Assembly (NCBI RefSeq): GCF_029382255.1
Contig: NZ_JARLLG010000013.1
Span: 1 to 64,000 of the forward strand
From: Isoptericola croceus
Lineage (GTDB): Bacteria; Actinomycetota; Actinomycetes; Actinomycetales; Cellulomonadaceae
DNA: 64,000 nucleotides
Direction of reading: 5' to 3'
Each line of letters opens with the position of its first letter. Positions within the stretch are counted from its first letter, which is position 1. The notes under the pieces are model-generated. The model did no database searches and was not told the DNA's origin. It saw only the letters and a list, made by a program, of their open reading frames with translations. This document shows positions 26,035-35,085 of the stretch, piece after piece. A program made the translations under genes and the position numbers.

Positions 26035-27264
26035 ATGGACCGGCTCGCCGCGACGCTGCCCGTCGCCGACCTCGCCCGCACCGCCGTCGAGGAGCTGCGT
26101 TCCGCCGCCCGCCGCGCCGGGGTCGTGGGGCCGCTCGTCGACGCACCGCTCGACCCGACACGGGTCGCGGCGTCCTTCGCCTCGGACCGTCTCCTGCGGG
26201 TCGACGGCGAGCCCTGGGCCGGGTTCGCCCCGCACTCCGGGTTCTTCCCCACCTCCGACGGCTGGGTCCGCACCCATGCCAACTACCCGCACCACCGCCG
26301 TCGGCTGCTGCGGCTGCTCGGGCTTCCCGACGGCGCCACGCGGGACGACCTCGCTGTCCGCCTGGCGTCGTCGCCGGCCCAGCACGTCGAGGACGCGGCG
26401 GCCGACGCCGGGGCGATCGCCGTGCGGGTGCGCCCGGAGGTCGAGTGGCGGGCGAGCGCGCCCGGCCGTGCTGCCGCCGTCGGACCCCTGGTGGCCACGG
26501 CGCCACGACCGGACGGCCGGGCCGCCTCGCGGACCGCCCCACCCCTGGCCGGGGCGCGCGTGCTGGACCTGACGCGGGTGATCGCCGGCCCGGTCGCGAC
26601 CCGCGCGCTCGCGCTGCTCGGCGGCGACGTGCTGCGCGTCGACCCACCGGAGCCGGCCGAGATCGGTGCCCAGCACCTCGACACCGGGCAGGGCAAGCGC
26701 TCGACCCTGCTCGACCTGCGCCGGCGCGACGACCACGCACGCGCCCAGGAGCTGCTCGACGCCGCGGACGTCCTGGTCACCGGCTACCGCCCGGGCGCGA
26801 TCGAGGCCCACGGTCTGCGGGTGCCGCCCGGCACGGTGCACGCCCGCGTCTCCGCCTGGGGCACCGGCGGCCCGTGGGCGGACCGGCGCGGGTTCGACTC
26901 GATCGTGCAGGCGGCCAGCGGCATCGCGCTGCTCGAGTCCGCCGACGGCGTCACCCCGGGAGCCCTGCCCGCGCAGGCGCTCGACCACGCCACCGGCTAT
27001 CTGCTCGCCGCGGGCGCGGTCGGCGCGCTGGCAGCACGAGCACGGGACGGCGCGGGCCGGGACGTCACGGTCTCCCTCACCCGCACGGCCACCTGGCTCC
27101 TGGACGCGCCCGGCCGAGACCCGCACCACCCGCCGGCCGAGCCCCCGCCGTCGTCCACCACCGTGACCCACGGGCGGGTGCGGTACGCCCGCCCGGCGCT
27201 CCCGGTCGACGACTACCCTGCACCCGCCCGCCCCTGGGGCACCGACCCTCCGCGGTGGGCCTGA
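26035..27264 (+). CDS. Class III CoA-transferase (CaiB/BaiF family)
   Basis: 409 residues. The C-terminal half (from about 175) is a recognisable CaiB/BaiF domain: GARVLDLTRVIAGPVATRAL, GGDVLRVDPP, GQGKRSTLLDLR, ADVLVTGYRPGAIEAHGL and SAWGTGGPWADRRGFDSIVQ. The first 170 residues look like a degenerate copy of the same fold, as in double-domain members. It would transfer CoA between carboxylic acids in the cytoplasm, substrate unknown. The position of the catalytic Asp seen in formyl-CoA transferase (after GKR) reads LDLRRRDD, consistent with the family. ATG 26035 is chosen; ATG 26017 would add six residues. It is convergent with the Ppx/GppA gene. Confidence 0.88.
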   Translation: MDRLAATLPVADLARTAVEELRSAARRAGVVGPLVDAPLDPTRVAASFASDRLLRVDGEPWAGFAPHSGFFPTSDGWVRTHANYPHHRRRLLRLLGLPDGATRDDLAVRLASSPAQHVEDAAADAGAIAVRVRPEVEWRASAPGRAAAVGPLVATAPRPDGRAASRTAPPLAGARVLDLTRVIAGPVATRALALLGGDVLRVDPPEPAEIGAQHLDTGQGKRSTLLDLRRRDDHARAQELLDAADVLVTGYRPGAIEAHGLRVPPGTVHARVSAWGTGGPWADRRGFDSIVQAASGIALLESADGVTPGALPAQALDHATGYLLAAGAVGALAARARDGAGRDVTVSLTRTATWLLDAPGRDPHHPPAEPPPSSTTVTHGRVRYARPALPVDDYPAPARPWGTDPPRWA

Positions 27265-27267
27265 GGG

Positions 27268-28194
27268 TCAGAGGTGGTCGAGGCGCTGCAGGATCGCGCC
27301 CTCGCGCAGCGCCCACGGGCAGACCTCCACCTCCATGACCCCCAGCGCAGCCATCGCCTCCTGCGCGACGACGGCGCCCGCGACGATCTGCAGCGCCCGG
27401 CCCGGGCCGATGCCCGGCAGCACCGTGCGGTCCGTCGAGGACAGGCGGGCCAGCCGGGGCTCCCAGTCGGCCAGGTGATCGTGCCGCATCCGCCAGCGCT
27501 CCCCCGTGCCCATCACCTGGCGCGGCATCCCGGCGAGGCGTGCGAGCGACCGGAAGGTCTTGGAGGTCGCCACGGCGTGGTCGGGTGCGGGGGCGTCGGC
27601 GACCGGGCCGACGGCGTCGCGCAGCACCGACCGGGCGTGCTTGCGGAGCTTCTCCACGGCGTCGGGCCGGGGCGGGTCCGCGTCGAGGAGGAACCGTCGG
27701 GTCATCCGGCCCGCGCCGAGCGGGACGGAGAGGGCCACGTCGGGCGTCTCGTCCACGCCGGTGGCGATCTCCAGCGACCCGCCACCGATGTCCAGCAGGA
27801 GCAGCCGGCCGGCGCCCCACCCGTACCAGCGGCGCGCGGCCAGGAACGTCAGCCGGGCCTCCTCGTCGCCGGCGAGCACCTCGATCGGGACGCCCGCCCG
27901 CTTCTCCAGGTCGGCCAGCACCTCGGCCCCGTTGGTCGCCTCGCGCAGGGCCGAGGTGGCCAGCGCCATCGTCTGCTCGATGCCGTGCTCGCGCCCCTCG
28001 GCCGCGGCGGACTCCACGGCGCGGCGCAGCTCCTTGACGCCCGCCTTGGAGATCGAGCCGTCCGGCTCCACGTACCGCATCAGCCGCACGGTGGTCTTGT
28101 GGCTGGCCTGCGGCACCGGCCGCGCGCCGGCTCGGGCGTCCATGACGAGCAGGTGGACGGTGTTGGAGCCGATGTCGATCACGCCGAGTCGCAT
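27268..28194 (-). CDS. Exopolyphosphatase/guanosine pentaphosphatase (Ppx/GppA) family
   Basis: 308 residues, the short actinobacterial form. The ASKHA nucleotide fold is shown by LGVIDIGSNTVHLLV (phosphate 1, residues about 3-17) and LLLDIGGGSLEIATG (phosphate 2), with a catalytic Glu expected near ATSALREATNG. It degrades inorganic polyphosphate and/or pppGpp in the cytoplasm. ATG at 28194 is chosen over TTG at 28203. Short Ppx proteins of this kind are known from mycobacteria (Ppx1/Ppx2 types). It lies between the CoA-transferase gene (three bases between stops) and hemA, the latter 195 bases away with no gene between. Confidence 0.9.
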   Translation of the reverse strand: MRLGVIDIGSNTVHLLVMDARAGARPVPQASHKTTVRLMRYVEPDGSISKAGVKELRRAVESAAAEGREHGIEQTMALATSALREATNGAEVLADLEKRAGVPIEVLAGDEEARLTFLAARRWYGWGAGRLLLLDIGGGSLEIATGVDETPDVALSVPLGAGRMTRRFLLDADPPRPDAVEKLRKHARSVLRDAVGPVADAPAPDHAVATSKTFRSLARLAGMPRQVMGTGERWRMRHDHLADWEPRLARLSSTDRTVLPGIGPGRALQIVAGAVVAQEAMAALGVMEVEVCPWALREGAILQRLDHL

Positions 28195-28389
28195 GGCGCT
28201 CAAACTACCGTGAGCGGCTTGAGGGGAATCGGGTCAGGTGAGGGAGTAGTCCCAGAAGCTGTCCATCGTGCACGCCCTTCCATTCCCGATGAATGGTGCC
28301 GAGGCCGCGAGCGCGACCCCTCGTCGGTCACGCTAGCCACCAGAGCGCAGATCGGCCTGGCATAGGCCCGCAGGGTCAGTCCGGCAGGG

Positions 28390-29781
28390 TCAGTCGGTCG
28401 CCGGGACGGGGCGGAGCGACCGTTCCGCGCCGGCGACGACGGCGGCCTCTGCCGCCCGCGCCTCGGCCAGGGCCGTGGCCCGCGCCGCGACGATGCGGCC
28501 GTGCAGCGCAGCATGCACCCTGCGGCGCACCGACCGGGCGATCTCCTCCCGGTCGGACTCGGTGGGCGCGTGCCCGAGCGGGGCCAGCTCCGCGGTCAGC
28601 CGGTCGACGGCGGCCCCCACCTCGGCCGCCACCTGACGCTCCGCCTCGTCGAGCAGCGCGACGACGGCACCGTCCGCAGCCCGCCCGAGCCGCGTCTCCT
28701 CGAACCGTGCGGCGGCGTCCGTGACGATCGCGCGAGCCTGGTCGACGACGGCGCGCTCCGTCGTCGGGGCGTGCGCCGTCAACGAGGCCAGGTCGTACAG
28801 CAGCACACCCTCGACGTCCGCGACCGACGGATCCACGTCGCGGTGCAGCGCCAGGTCGAGGATGACCAGGGCGTCGGACTCGGGCTCGTCACCCGCGCGG
28901 GCCGCCGCACGGTCACGCGCCCGGGCCACCGAGGCGGCGTCCAGGACGTACTCCAGCGAGGCCTCCGCGCCGGGCGCGCTCGCCGCCGGGGAGCCCGGCC
29001 GACGGCCCCGGGCACCGGAGCACGACACCACCAGGTCGGCCTCTTCGAGCGCCTCGACCAGCGACTCCTGGTCCTGCCCGACGGCACCGATCCCGTGCGA
29101 CGTCGCGAAGTCGGCGGCCCGGCCCGACTGCGAGTAGACGCGGACGTCGTCGCAGCCCCGGGCGCTCAGGGCGGCGACGGCGGCACCCGCGTACGCCCCC
29201 GTGCCGATGATGACGGCGCGGACCGCGGGGTACGGGCGCAACGACTCGCCGGCCAGGTCCAGGCCGACGGAGACCAGCGACCGCCCCGCCCCGCCCAACG
29301 CGGTGGAGTGCCCGACCTGCTTGGACGTGCGCGACGCCGTCTGGAAGAGCAGCTCCAGCGTCTTGGACGTGGTGCCGTCCGCCCGCGACTCCGCGAGCGC
29401 ACGCTTGACCTGCCCGGCGATCTCCCGCTCACCGACCACCATCGAGTCCAGGCCCGCCGCGACGGCGAACAGGTGCTCGGCGACCTCGGGGCCGGTGCGG
29501 ACCGTGAACGAGGTGGCCGCGACCTCTGCCGTCACCCCGGAGGACTCCGCGACCAGCTCGGCGACGTGCCGCGTCGCGTGCCGCACGGTGTCGCCGTCGA
29601 GCGGCGCGTCGACGTCCAGGTAGAGCTCGAACCGGTTGCAGGTCGAGATGACCACCGTCCCCTGCACCGGCCGGCACGTACCCACGACGGTGCGTCCCAC
29701 GGACATCGAGCCTGTGGACAGACGCTCCAGGGCGTCGAGGTCCAGCTCGTGGTGGGAGGCGGTGAGGGAGAGGAGAACCAC
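28390..29781 (-). CDS. hemA: Glutamyl-tRNA reductase
   Basis: 463 residues. Reduces glutamyl-tRNA to glutamate-1-semialdehyde with NADPH, the first committed step of heme synthesis. The catalytic Cys lies in VISTCNRFELY. The region VGEREIAGQVKRAL matches the tRNA-contact domain, and a Rossmann domain (VIGTGAYAGAAVAAL, CSGA) and C-terminal dimerisation helices follow. GTG at 29781 has a GGGGGG SD; GTG at 29793 lacks one. The NADPH-domain stretch after the SGARGRRPGSPAAS segment carries a low-complexity insertion not usual for the family. It is divergent from hemE with only 50 bases between, which must hold both promoters; a TATGAT hexamer at 29796-29801 could serve hemE. Confidence 0.93.
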   Translation of the reverse strand: MVLLSLTASHHELDLDALERLSTGSMSVGRTVVGTCRPVQGTVVISTCNRFELYLDVDAPLDGDTVRHATRHVAELVAESSGVTAEVAATSFTVRTGPEVAEHLFAVAAGLDSMVVGEREIAGQVKRALAESRADGTTSKTLELLFQTASRTSKQVGHSTALGGAGRSLVSVGLDLAGESLRPYPAVRAVIIGTGAYAGAAVAALSARGCDDVRVYSQSGRAADFATSHGIGAVGQDQESLVEALEEADLVVSCSGARGRRPGSPAASAPGAEASLEYVLDAASVARARDRAAARAGDEPESDALVILDLALHRDVDPSVADVEGVLLYDLASLTAHAPTTERAVVDQARAIVTDAAARFEETRLGRAADGAVVALLDEAERQVAAEVGAAVDRLTAELAPLGHAPTESDREEIARSVRRRVHAALHGRIVAARATALAEARAAEAAVVAGAERSLRPVPATD

Positions 29782-29831
29782 AGTGCCCCCCACTTTATGA
29801 TCTACGCCTGCTCAAGGCAGAATCGTGGACC

Positions 29832-30935
29832 GTGACATCCCCCACGGTGAACGTCAGCAACCTGCCCCCCTCCCACCCCCTGGCGGACGGGCGCACTGCC
29901 ACGTCCTCGCTGGTCAGCGCGCTGCGGGGTGATCGACCGGCACGGACGCCCGTGTGGTTCATGCGCCAGGCCGGCCGATCGCTGCCCGAGTACCGCGAGG
30001 TGCGACAGGGTGTCGGGATGCTGGAGTCGTGCCTGCGCCCGGACCTGGCGGCCGAGATCACGCTGCAGCCGGTGCGGCGGCACGACGTCGACGCGGCGAT
30101 CTTCTTCAGTGACATCGTCGTGCCGCTCAAGCTCGCCGGGGTGGACGTCGAGATCACCGCGGGCGTGGGCCCCGTCATGGACCGCCCCTACCGGACGGCG
30201 CAGGACGTCGACGAGCTCGTCGCCCGCGACCTCGACGACGACGCCCTCGCACCGATCGTGCAGGCCGTCGCGCGCACCGTCGCAGACCTCGGCACGACAC
30301 CGCTCATCGGGTTCGGCGGCGCGCCGTTCACCCTCGCCGCCTACCTGGTCGAGGGCCGCCCGTCGCGCGACCACCTCGCCGCGCGCACCCTCATGCACGC
30401 CGACCCGGAGACCTGGCGCCGGCTCACCGAGTGGACCGCCGACCTGACCGGTCGGTTCCTGCGCACCCAGGTCCTGGCCGGCGCGAGCGCCGTCCAGCTC
30501 TTCGACTCCTGGGCCGGCTCGCTGTCCCTGGCCGACTACACGGCGCACGTGGCGCCGTCGTCCACCCGTGCCCTGCGGCACGTGACGGACCTGGGCGTGC
30601 CCGGCATCCACTTCGGCACGGGCACCGGCCACCTCCTGCCGGCCATGCGGGACGTGCTGCGCGACGCCGGGATCGGCCACCCGACCGTGGGCGTCGACTA
30701 CCGCACACCGCTGGACGAGGCCACGGCCCTGCTCGGCGGCGACGTCCCGGTACAGGGCAACATCGACCCCGCGCTGCTCGCCGCACCCTGGCCCGCGCTG
30801 GAGGCACACGTGCGCGACGTCGTCGCGCGGGGCGCCGCGGCCCCCGGCCACGTGGTCAACCTCGGGCACGGAGTCCCACCCACCACCGATCCGGCCGTGC
30901 TCACGCGCATCGTCGAGCTCGTCCACTCGCTGTGA
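29832..30935 (+). CDS. hemE: Uroporphyrinogen decarboxylase
   Basis: 367 residues. Converts uroporphyrinogen III to coproporphyrinogen III in the cytoplasm. Signature motifs: PVWFMRQAGRSLPEYR (active-site Arg pair), AAIFFSDIVVPL, GFGGAPFTLAAYLVEG and FDSWAG. The catalytic Asp lies in IFFSDI. The C-terminus has GNIDPALL and NLGHGVPPTTDP. GTG at 29832 is the first reasonable start; a later start could remove about 20 poorly conserved residues. Its stop overlaps the hemY start by GTGA, indicating coupled translation. Confidence 0.95.
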   Translation: MTSPTVNVSNLPPSHPLADGRTATSSLVSALRGDRPARTPVWFMRQAGRSLPEYREVRQGVGMLESCLRPDLAAEITLQPVRRHDVDAAIFFSDIVVPLKLAGVDVEITAGVGPVMDRPYRTAQDVDELVARDLDDDALAPIVQAVARTVADLGTTPLIGFGGAPFTLAAYLVEGRPSRDHLAARTLMHADPETWRRLTEWTADLTGRFLRTQVLAGASAVQLFDSWAGSLSLADYTAHVAPSSTRALRHVTDLGVPGIHFGTGTGHLLPAMRDVLRDAGIGHPTVGVDYRTPLDEATALLGGDVPVQGNIDPALLAAPWPALEAHVRDVVARGAAAPGHVVNLGHGVPPTTDPAVLTRIVELVHSL

Positions 30936-32380
30936 GCCAGCAGGTCGACGCCGTCGTCGTGGGCGGCGGGATCGGGGGGCTCGTCGCCGCGCGCACGCTC
31001 ATCGAACGAGGCCTGCGCACGGTGGTGCTCGAGTCGTCGACCCGCCTGGGCGGGCCGGTGCGCGGCGGGAGCTTCGAGTCGCTGCTGCGCGTCCCGATCG
31101 ACCTCGGCGCCGAGTCCTTCGCCGCGCGTGGCACCGCCGTCGGCGAGCTGGCCGACGAGCTGGGGCTCGACGTCGTCGAACCCGCTCCCCTGTCCGCCTG
31201 GGGGTATGCCGCCGGGCAGGCGTTCCCGCTGCCGAGGGCCGGCGTGCTCGGCATCCCTGCCGTGCCGTGGGCACCCGACGTCCGCCGGGCCATCGGCTGG
31301 CCGGGCGTCCTGCGCGCCTCGCTCGACCGGGTGCTGCCCCGGTTCGTGGGCGCCGGCGCCCAGGACCTCGGTGCGCTGGTGCGCGCCCGGCTGGGGGCGC
31401 GGGCCACGGAGCGGCTCGTGGCACCCGTCGCCACCGGCGTGCACTCCGCCCCCCTCGACCGGCTCGCCGTGGCGGCCGTCGCACCCGGGCTGCTGGACCG
31501 GTTCACCGTCGAGGGGTCGCTCACCCGCGCCGTCGCCGCCCTGCGGGCCGCCGCACCGGCGGGTTCGGCGGTGCGCGGCATCGACGGCGGGATGCACGCC
31601 GTCGTCGAGGCGCTCGCCGGGCAGATCGCCGCGAGCGCCGAGATCTGGACGGACTCCCCCGTCACGGACGCCACCGGCCCCATCCACACCGCGCTGCGGC
31701 TCGGCCAGGAGGTCGTGGGCGTCGACCGGTCCGACGACGGCGGGTGGGTCGTGCGCTCGCGGGCCACGGCCGCCGGGGTCGCGGGCGGTCGCGGGTCGAT
31801 GCACACGGTCACGGCCCCCCGCCTGGTGGTGACCACTCCGGCCGTCGGGCCGCTGCTGGCGCCGTGGACCGGCGTCGTCCCCGCCCCGGAGCCCGGTGCG
31901 GACGTCTGGCTGGTCACGCTGCTGCTGGACGCCCCGGAGCTGGATGCCGTGCCACGCGGTTCCGGGGTGCTCGTGGCGCCCGGTGCCGCCGACGTGCGCG
32001 CCAAGGCGCTGACGCACTCCACGGCGAAGTGGCCGTGGCTGGCGGCGCGGGTGCGGGCTGCGGCCGGCGAGGGCATGCACGTGGTGCGGCTGTCCTACGG
32101 CCGGATCGGCGAGGAGACGGCGGTGCCGTCGGCCGCCGAGGCCGCCCGCGACGCGTCCGTGCTGCTCGGGGTCCCGCTCACCGACCGCGTGGAGGACCAC
32201 CTGCTCCAGCGCTGGCACGGGGCGCTGCCCCCGCCGACCCCGGCCTACCGTGCGGACGTCACCGCGCTGAGTGCCGCCGTCGGGCAGATGCCAGGGCTTG
32301 CCGTGACCGGCGGCTGGGTGGCCGGGACCGGGCTGGCGGCGATCGTGGCGCACGCCCAGGCGGCCGTGAACGGGTTGTAG
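30932..32380 (+). CDS. hemY: Coproporphyrinogen III / protoporphyrinogen oxidase (HemY/CgoX type)
   Basis: 482 residues, FAD enzyme. The N-terminal dinucleotide fold is VDAVVVGGGIGGLVAARTL with RTVVLESSTRLGGPVRGG, and the C-terminal FAD-contact motif is GLAVTGGWVAGTGLAAIVAHA. In actinobacteria this enzyme normally oxidises coproporphyrinogen III to coproporphyrin III (coproporphyrin-dependent route), completed by CpfC and HemQ, neither of which is in this window. GTG at 30932 overlaps the hemE stop. The accessory island begins immediately after the stop at 32380. Confidence 0.93.
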   Translation: MSQQVDAVVVGGGIGGLVAARTLIERGLRTVVLESSTRLGGPVRGGSFESLLRVPIDLGAESFAARGTAVGELADELGLDVVEPAPLSAWGYAAGQAFPLPRAGVLGIPAVPWAPDVRRAIGWPGVLRASLDRVLPRFVGAGAQDLGALVRARLGARATERLVAPVATGVHSAPLDRLAVAAVAPGLLDRFTVEGSLTRAVAALRAAAPAGSAVRGIDGGMHAVVEALAGQIAASAEIWTDSPVTDATGPIHTALRLGQEVVGVDRSDDGGWVVRSRATAAGVAGGRGSMHTVTAPRLVVTTPAVGPLLAPWTGVVPAPEPGADVWLVTLLLDAPELDAVPRGSGVLVAPGAADVRAKALTHSTAKWPWLAARVRAAAGEGMHVVRLSYGRIGEETAVPSAAEAARDASVLLGVPLTDRVEDHLLQRWHGALPPPTPAYRADVTALSAAVGQMPGLAVTGGWVAGTGLAAIVAHAQAAVNGL

Positions 32381-32423
32381 TCCGGTCGCCTCGGTACCGG
32401 CGCGTCGCCCGGGGTCCCGACCG

Positions 32424-33242
32424 GGCGCCCCGCAGGCGGTCAGCACCGCCCGGCGGATGGCCTCCTGCCTGACCAACCGGCAGGTCGCCCGCTGGGTCAC
32501 CCCGGACAGCGCCGCTGACCCGCGCCCGCAGCTGCGCCCCGAGGACTTCGTGCGCGCCGACGGCGGCACGCTCTACTCGCTGTCCAAGGAAGGCCGGGGG
32601 ACCGCCGGCCCGCTGGTCACCGCGCTCACGGTCGCCGTGGTCGAGTCCGCCGAAGAGCTCGCCGCGCGGTCTGCCGGCGGGCGCCTGGCGACCCCGCTGC
32701 TCGGGGTGCTCGACGAGGCCGCCAACGTGTGCCGGTGGCGCGAGCTGCCGAACCTGTACTCGCACTACGGATCGCGCGGCATCGTGCTCATGACGTGCAT
32801 GCGGTCCTGGTCCCAGGGCGTCGAGGTCTGGGGCGAGTCCGGGATGAGGAAGCTGTGGAGCGCATCGAACGTCAAGGTCTACGGCGGCGTCTCCGAAGAG
32901 GCGTTCCTCGAGTCTCTGTCGAAGCTGATCGGCGACTACGACCGGCTGTCGTCCTCGACGTCGTACGGGCGCGGGCAGCGCACCGTGTCCCAGCAGCTGC
33001 ACCGCGTGCGCATCCTGGACGTCGCCGACCTCGGCGCGCTGCCCAAGGGCCGCGCCGTGGTGTTCGCCTCCGGCTCGCGCCCGACGCTGATCCGTACCGT
33101 GCCGTGGATGGCCGGCCCGCACGCGGCCGACGTGCAGGCATCCATCGCCGCGCACGACCCGCAGGCCGAGCGCACGCTGCGTGAGGCGCACGAAGAGCTG
33201 GCCGTCGTCGAGGCGGCCGTCGAGGTGGAGGAGGCATCGTGA
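32424..33242 (+). pseudogene. 5'-truncated conjugative coupling protein (TraG/VirD4-like C-terminal part)
   Basis: Only the C-terminal half of a type IV secretion coupling ATPase remains, about 270 codons where intact proteins have 500-600. Homologous-looking sequence begins near AVSTARRMASCLTNRQ, continues through LYSLSKEGRGTAGPLVTALT, then the conserved Walker-B-like LLGVLDEAANVCRW and SHYGSRGIVLMTCMRSWSQGV, and ends with an acidic tail. The Walker A half is absent and hemY lies 44 bases upstream, so the element's left end has been deleted into the heme operon. ATG at 32457 could still initiate a 261-residue product. The next gene starts with a GTGA overlap, which is the original operon arrangement. 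Confidence 0.8.
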
Positions 33243-33723
33243 CCGACTGGGCAGACGACGACTACGACGAGACCGGCATCGAGGCACAGCCCGTCGATGT
33301 CGACGACGAGCCCGCGGCCTCCGACGCCGGCGAGGTAGCAGAGCAGCCGCCCGCGCTCTACTACGGCTCCGTCGACGAGTCGTGCGCGAGCACCTGCGCT
33401 ATGTCTACCGCCGCCGGATCCCTGGCCGCGGCGGCTCCGGGCTGCGGTGGGCCGGCGAGTGGTGGAAGTACGACGAAGCCGTGATCCGCCTCGAAGCGCT
33501 CTGGCGCGCCTGGGAGCACCTGCGCCAGGACCCCGCCACCGGCATGAGCGTGTGGTGGCGAGACCACCCCAACCACCACATGACCGTCCTCATGAGCCCC
33601 GAAGGACCGTTCGCGGACGCCGAGGGCGACACCAACCAGAACAAGGCCGGCGAGCCACTGCCCTACGTCGAACCACCCGAGGGGATGTTCCCCGACGTCC
33701 GGGAGGCGACCGAAGCGTACTGA
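33239..33723 (+). pseudogene. DUF4913 domain protein, broken by a one-base deletion
   Basis: From GTG at 33239 the protein reads MTDWADDDYDETGIEAQP and on to LYYGSVDE. It then has to jump frame to continue with VREHLRYVYRRRIPGRG, WWKYDEAVIRLEALWRAWEHL and the end at 33723. Adding one T at about 33380 would give VDE-F-VREHL, restoring a complete product of about 160 residues. DUF4913 proteins are common next to TraG-like genes on actinobacterial integrative elements; their role is unknown. The GTGA overlap with the coupling-protein remnant supports a shared origin. Confidence 0.75.
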
Positions 33724-33876
33724 TCCCCCCGGGAGGGGATGGGAGGCGAGTGACCGCGTCCTGATGGAGCGCGGCCCCCTCCTACTCTCGCCTCTACTGA
33801 CCTAGGAAAGACGCCGGACGGCTAGGATCTGGTGTGTCCGGTGTAAACGTGAGCCTAACTGTGCCAGGATCTCGTC

Positions 33877-35040
33877 ATGTTCGAAGTTGACATCGTGAGC
33901 GACCCAAGTATGGCGCTGTTTCCCAACGAACCGATCTGGGGACCAGACCTCGCGCGCCTCCGCATGTACGACGAGAACCTGCTAAAGCCTGCGATAATCT
34001 TTGCCGAAAAAATAACCCTGAGATCGACGCGCGAAGATCTGCAGGCCTTAAACAAAAGCAAAGCATTTCAGGTGCGCCGGATGCCGATGCGGCAAGTATC
34101 CACCGCGGCCGGGATTTCACTTCGAAAAGATCCCGAAGAAATCGATCGGCTCGGACTGAAACGGTCCGATCTAATCCCGGCAGAGGACGCGCTTGGATTC
34201 TTCGAAAAAGCATCCGGTGAGGAATTAGTAGCGTTCGGAAAAAAGCATGAAGTCCGGATCATGACGATCACCAATGCACTGGTGAAGGTGCTGCGATCCC
34301 GACACGAAGCGCTTTCTGGAGGACTGCTCGACAAAGCAGTCGAACTAGGCATTGTTAGTTCCGAGGGCTGGACCGTGGAAGGACACGACCCGTGGTCGCT
34401 TGCCTGGAGCGAAGAGGAGGACTTCTGGTCAGATGGCGCCATTAGCGTCGCAGAAATGCTTTCGCAGGCAAATGGCGCAATCATGCTCGACTCGGGCGCA
34501 AGTCAGTCACTCGGCAGCGTGGCGAAATTCAGCCCGGCACCCACGAACGACCTGCCTGGGCTGCTGGCTCATGGCATGCTCACCAAGCTTCCCGGACTAC
34601 AAGAAGTCCCACTCGATGAACTCATCGATATTAGAGATGATTTGGATGATTACATTACGCCATTTCGAGCCGCGATGGCTGATATGGCGCAAGAGATCAC
34701 GGTCAGCAGTGGTGCGGAAAGTTCGCTCGAAGTCGAAATCGAGCGTCGGTGGACAACAAGCGTCGCCCCTGCACTGGCAGAGATGCGACACAAGGCTCGC
34801 TCCGAAAGCTACCCACGAGCACTCCTAGACGCCATCTCTGGCGATACCAGTTCCCTAATCGCCGCAACATCCTCTGTCGCATTGGCGGCAGGAAGCATTT
34901 CGGTTGGCGTAGCCACGTTACTCCCCGCAGCTGCAGCGGCCTCTTATCCGTTTGTTAGAGCACTGAGTAAGAGGCTCGCCTCGCGGGACGAAATGCGCAG
35001 AAATCGACTCTACCTCATGTACAGAGTCAAGCACAGGTAA
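33877..35040 (+). CDS. Unknown AT-richer 387-residue protein with hydrophobic C-terminal region
   Basis: 387 residues, not recognised with confidence. The N-terminal 60 residues read LFPNEPIWGPDLARLRMYDENLLKP and IIFAEKITLRSTREDL, resembling the opening of uncharacterised actinobacterial proteins. The middle is helical and acidic (DPWSLAWSEEEDFWSDG, DELIDIRDDLDDYITPF). Residues about 323-372 hold two hydrophobic stretches (SLIAATSSVALAAGSISVGV and ATLLPAAAAASYPFVRAL) that could form a membrane hairpin, and a basic tail follows. Base composition and codons (many A/T third positions) differ sharply from flanking genes, a sign of recent transfer. AGGA lies 8 bases before ATG 33877. A membrane-acting defence effector is one possibility; nothing in the sequence proves it. 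Confidence 0.7.
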   Translation: MFEVDIVSDPSMALFPNEPIWGPDLARLRMYDENLLKPAIIFAEKITLRSTREDLQALNKSKAFQVRRMPMRQVSTAAGISLRKDPEEIDRLGLKRSDLIPAEDALGFFEKASGEELVAFGKKHEVRIMTITNALVKVLRSRHEALSGGLLDKAVELGIVSSEGWTVEGHDPWSLAWSEEEDFWSDGAISVAEMLSQANGAIMLDSGASQSLGSVAKFSPAPTNDLPGLLAHGMLTKLPGLQEVPLDELIDIRDDLDDYITPFRAAMADMAQEITVSSGAESSLEVEIERRWTTSVAPALAEMRHKARSESYPRALLDAISGDTSSLIAATSSVALAAGSISVGVATLLPAAAAASYPFVRALSKRLASRDEMRRNRLYLMYRVKHR

Positions 35041-35085
35041 CGCACTCTGCTGCTGCTGCCAGTGTCAGTCAGCGAGTCATTCGCC

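Noticed and set aside
28370-28395. GCAGGGTCAGTC repeated with a 14-base period at the hemA 3' end
   Set aside because: Only two copies, at the stop codon; most likely a simple small duplication without function.
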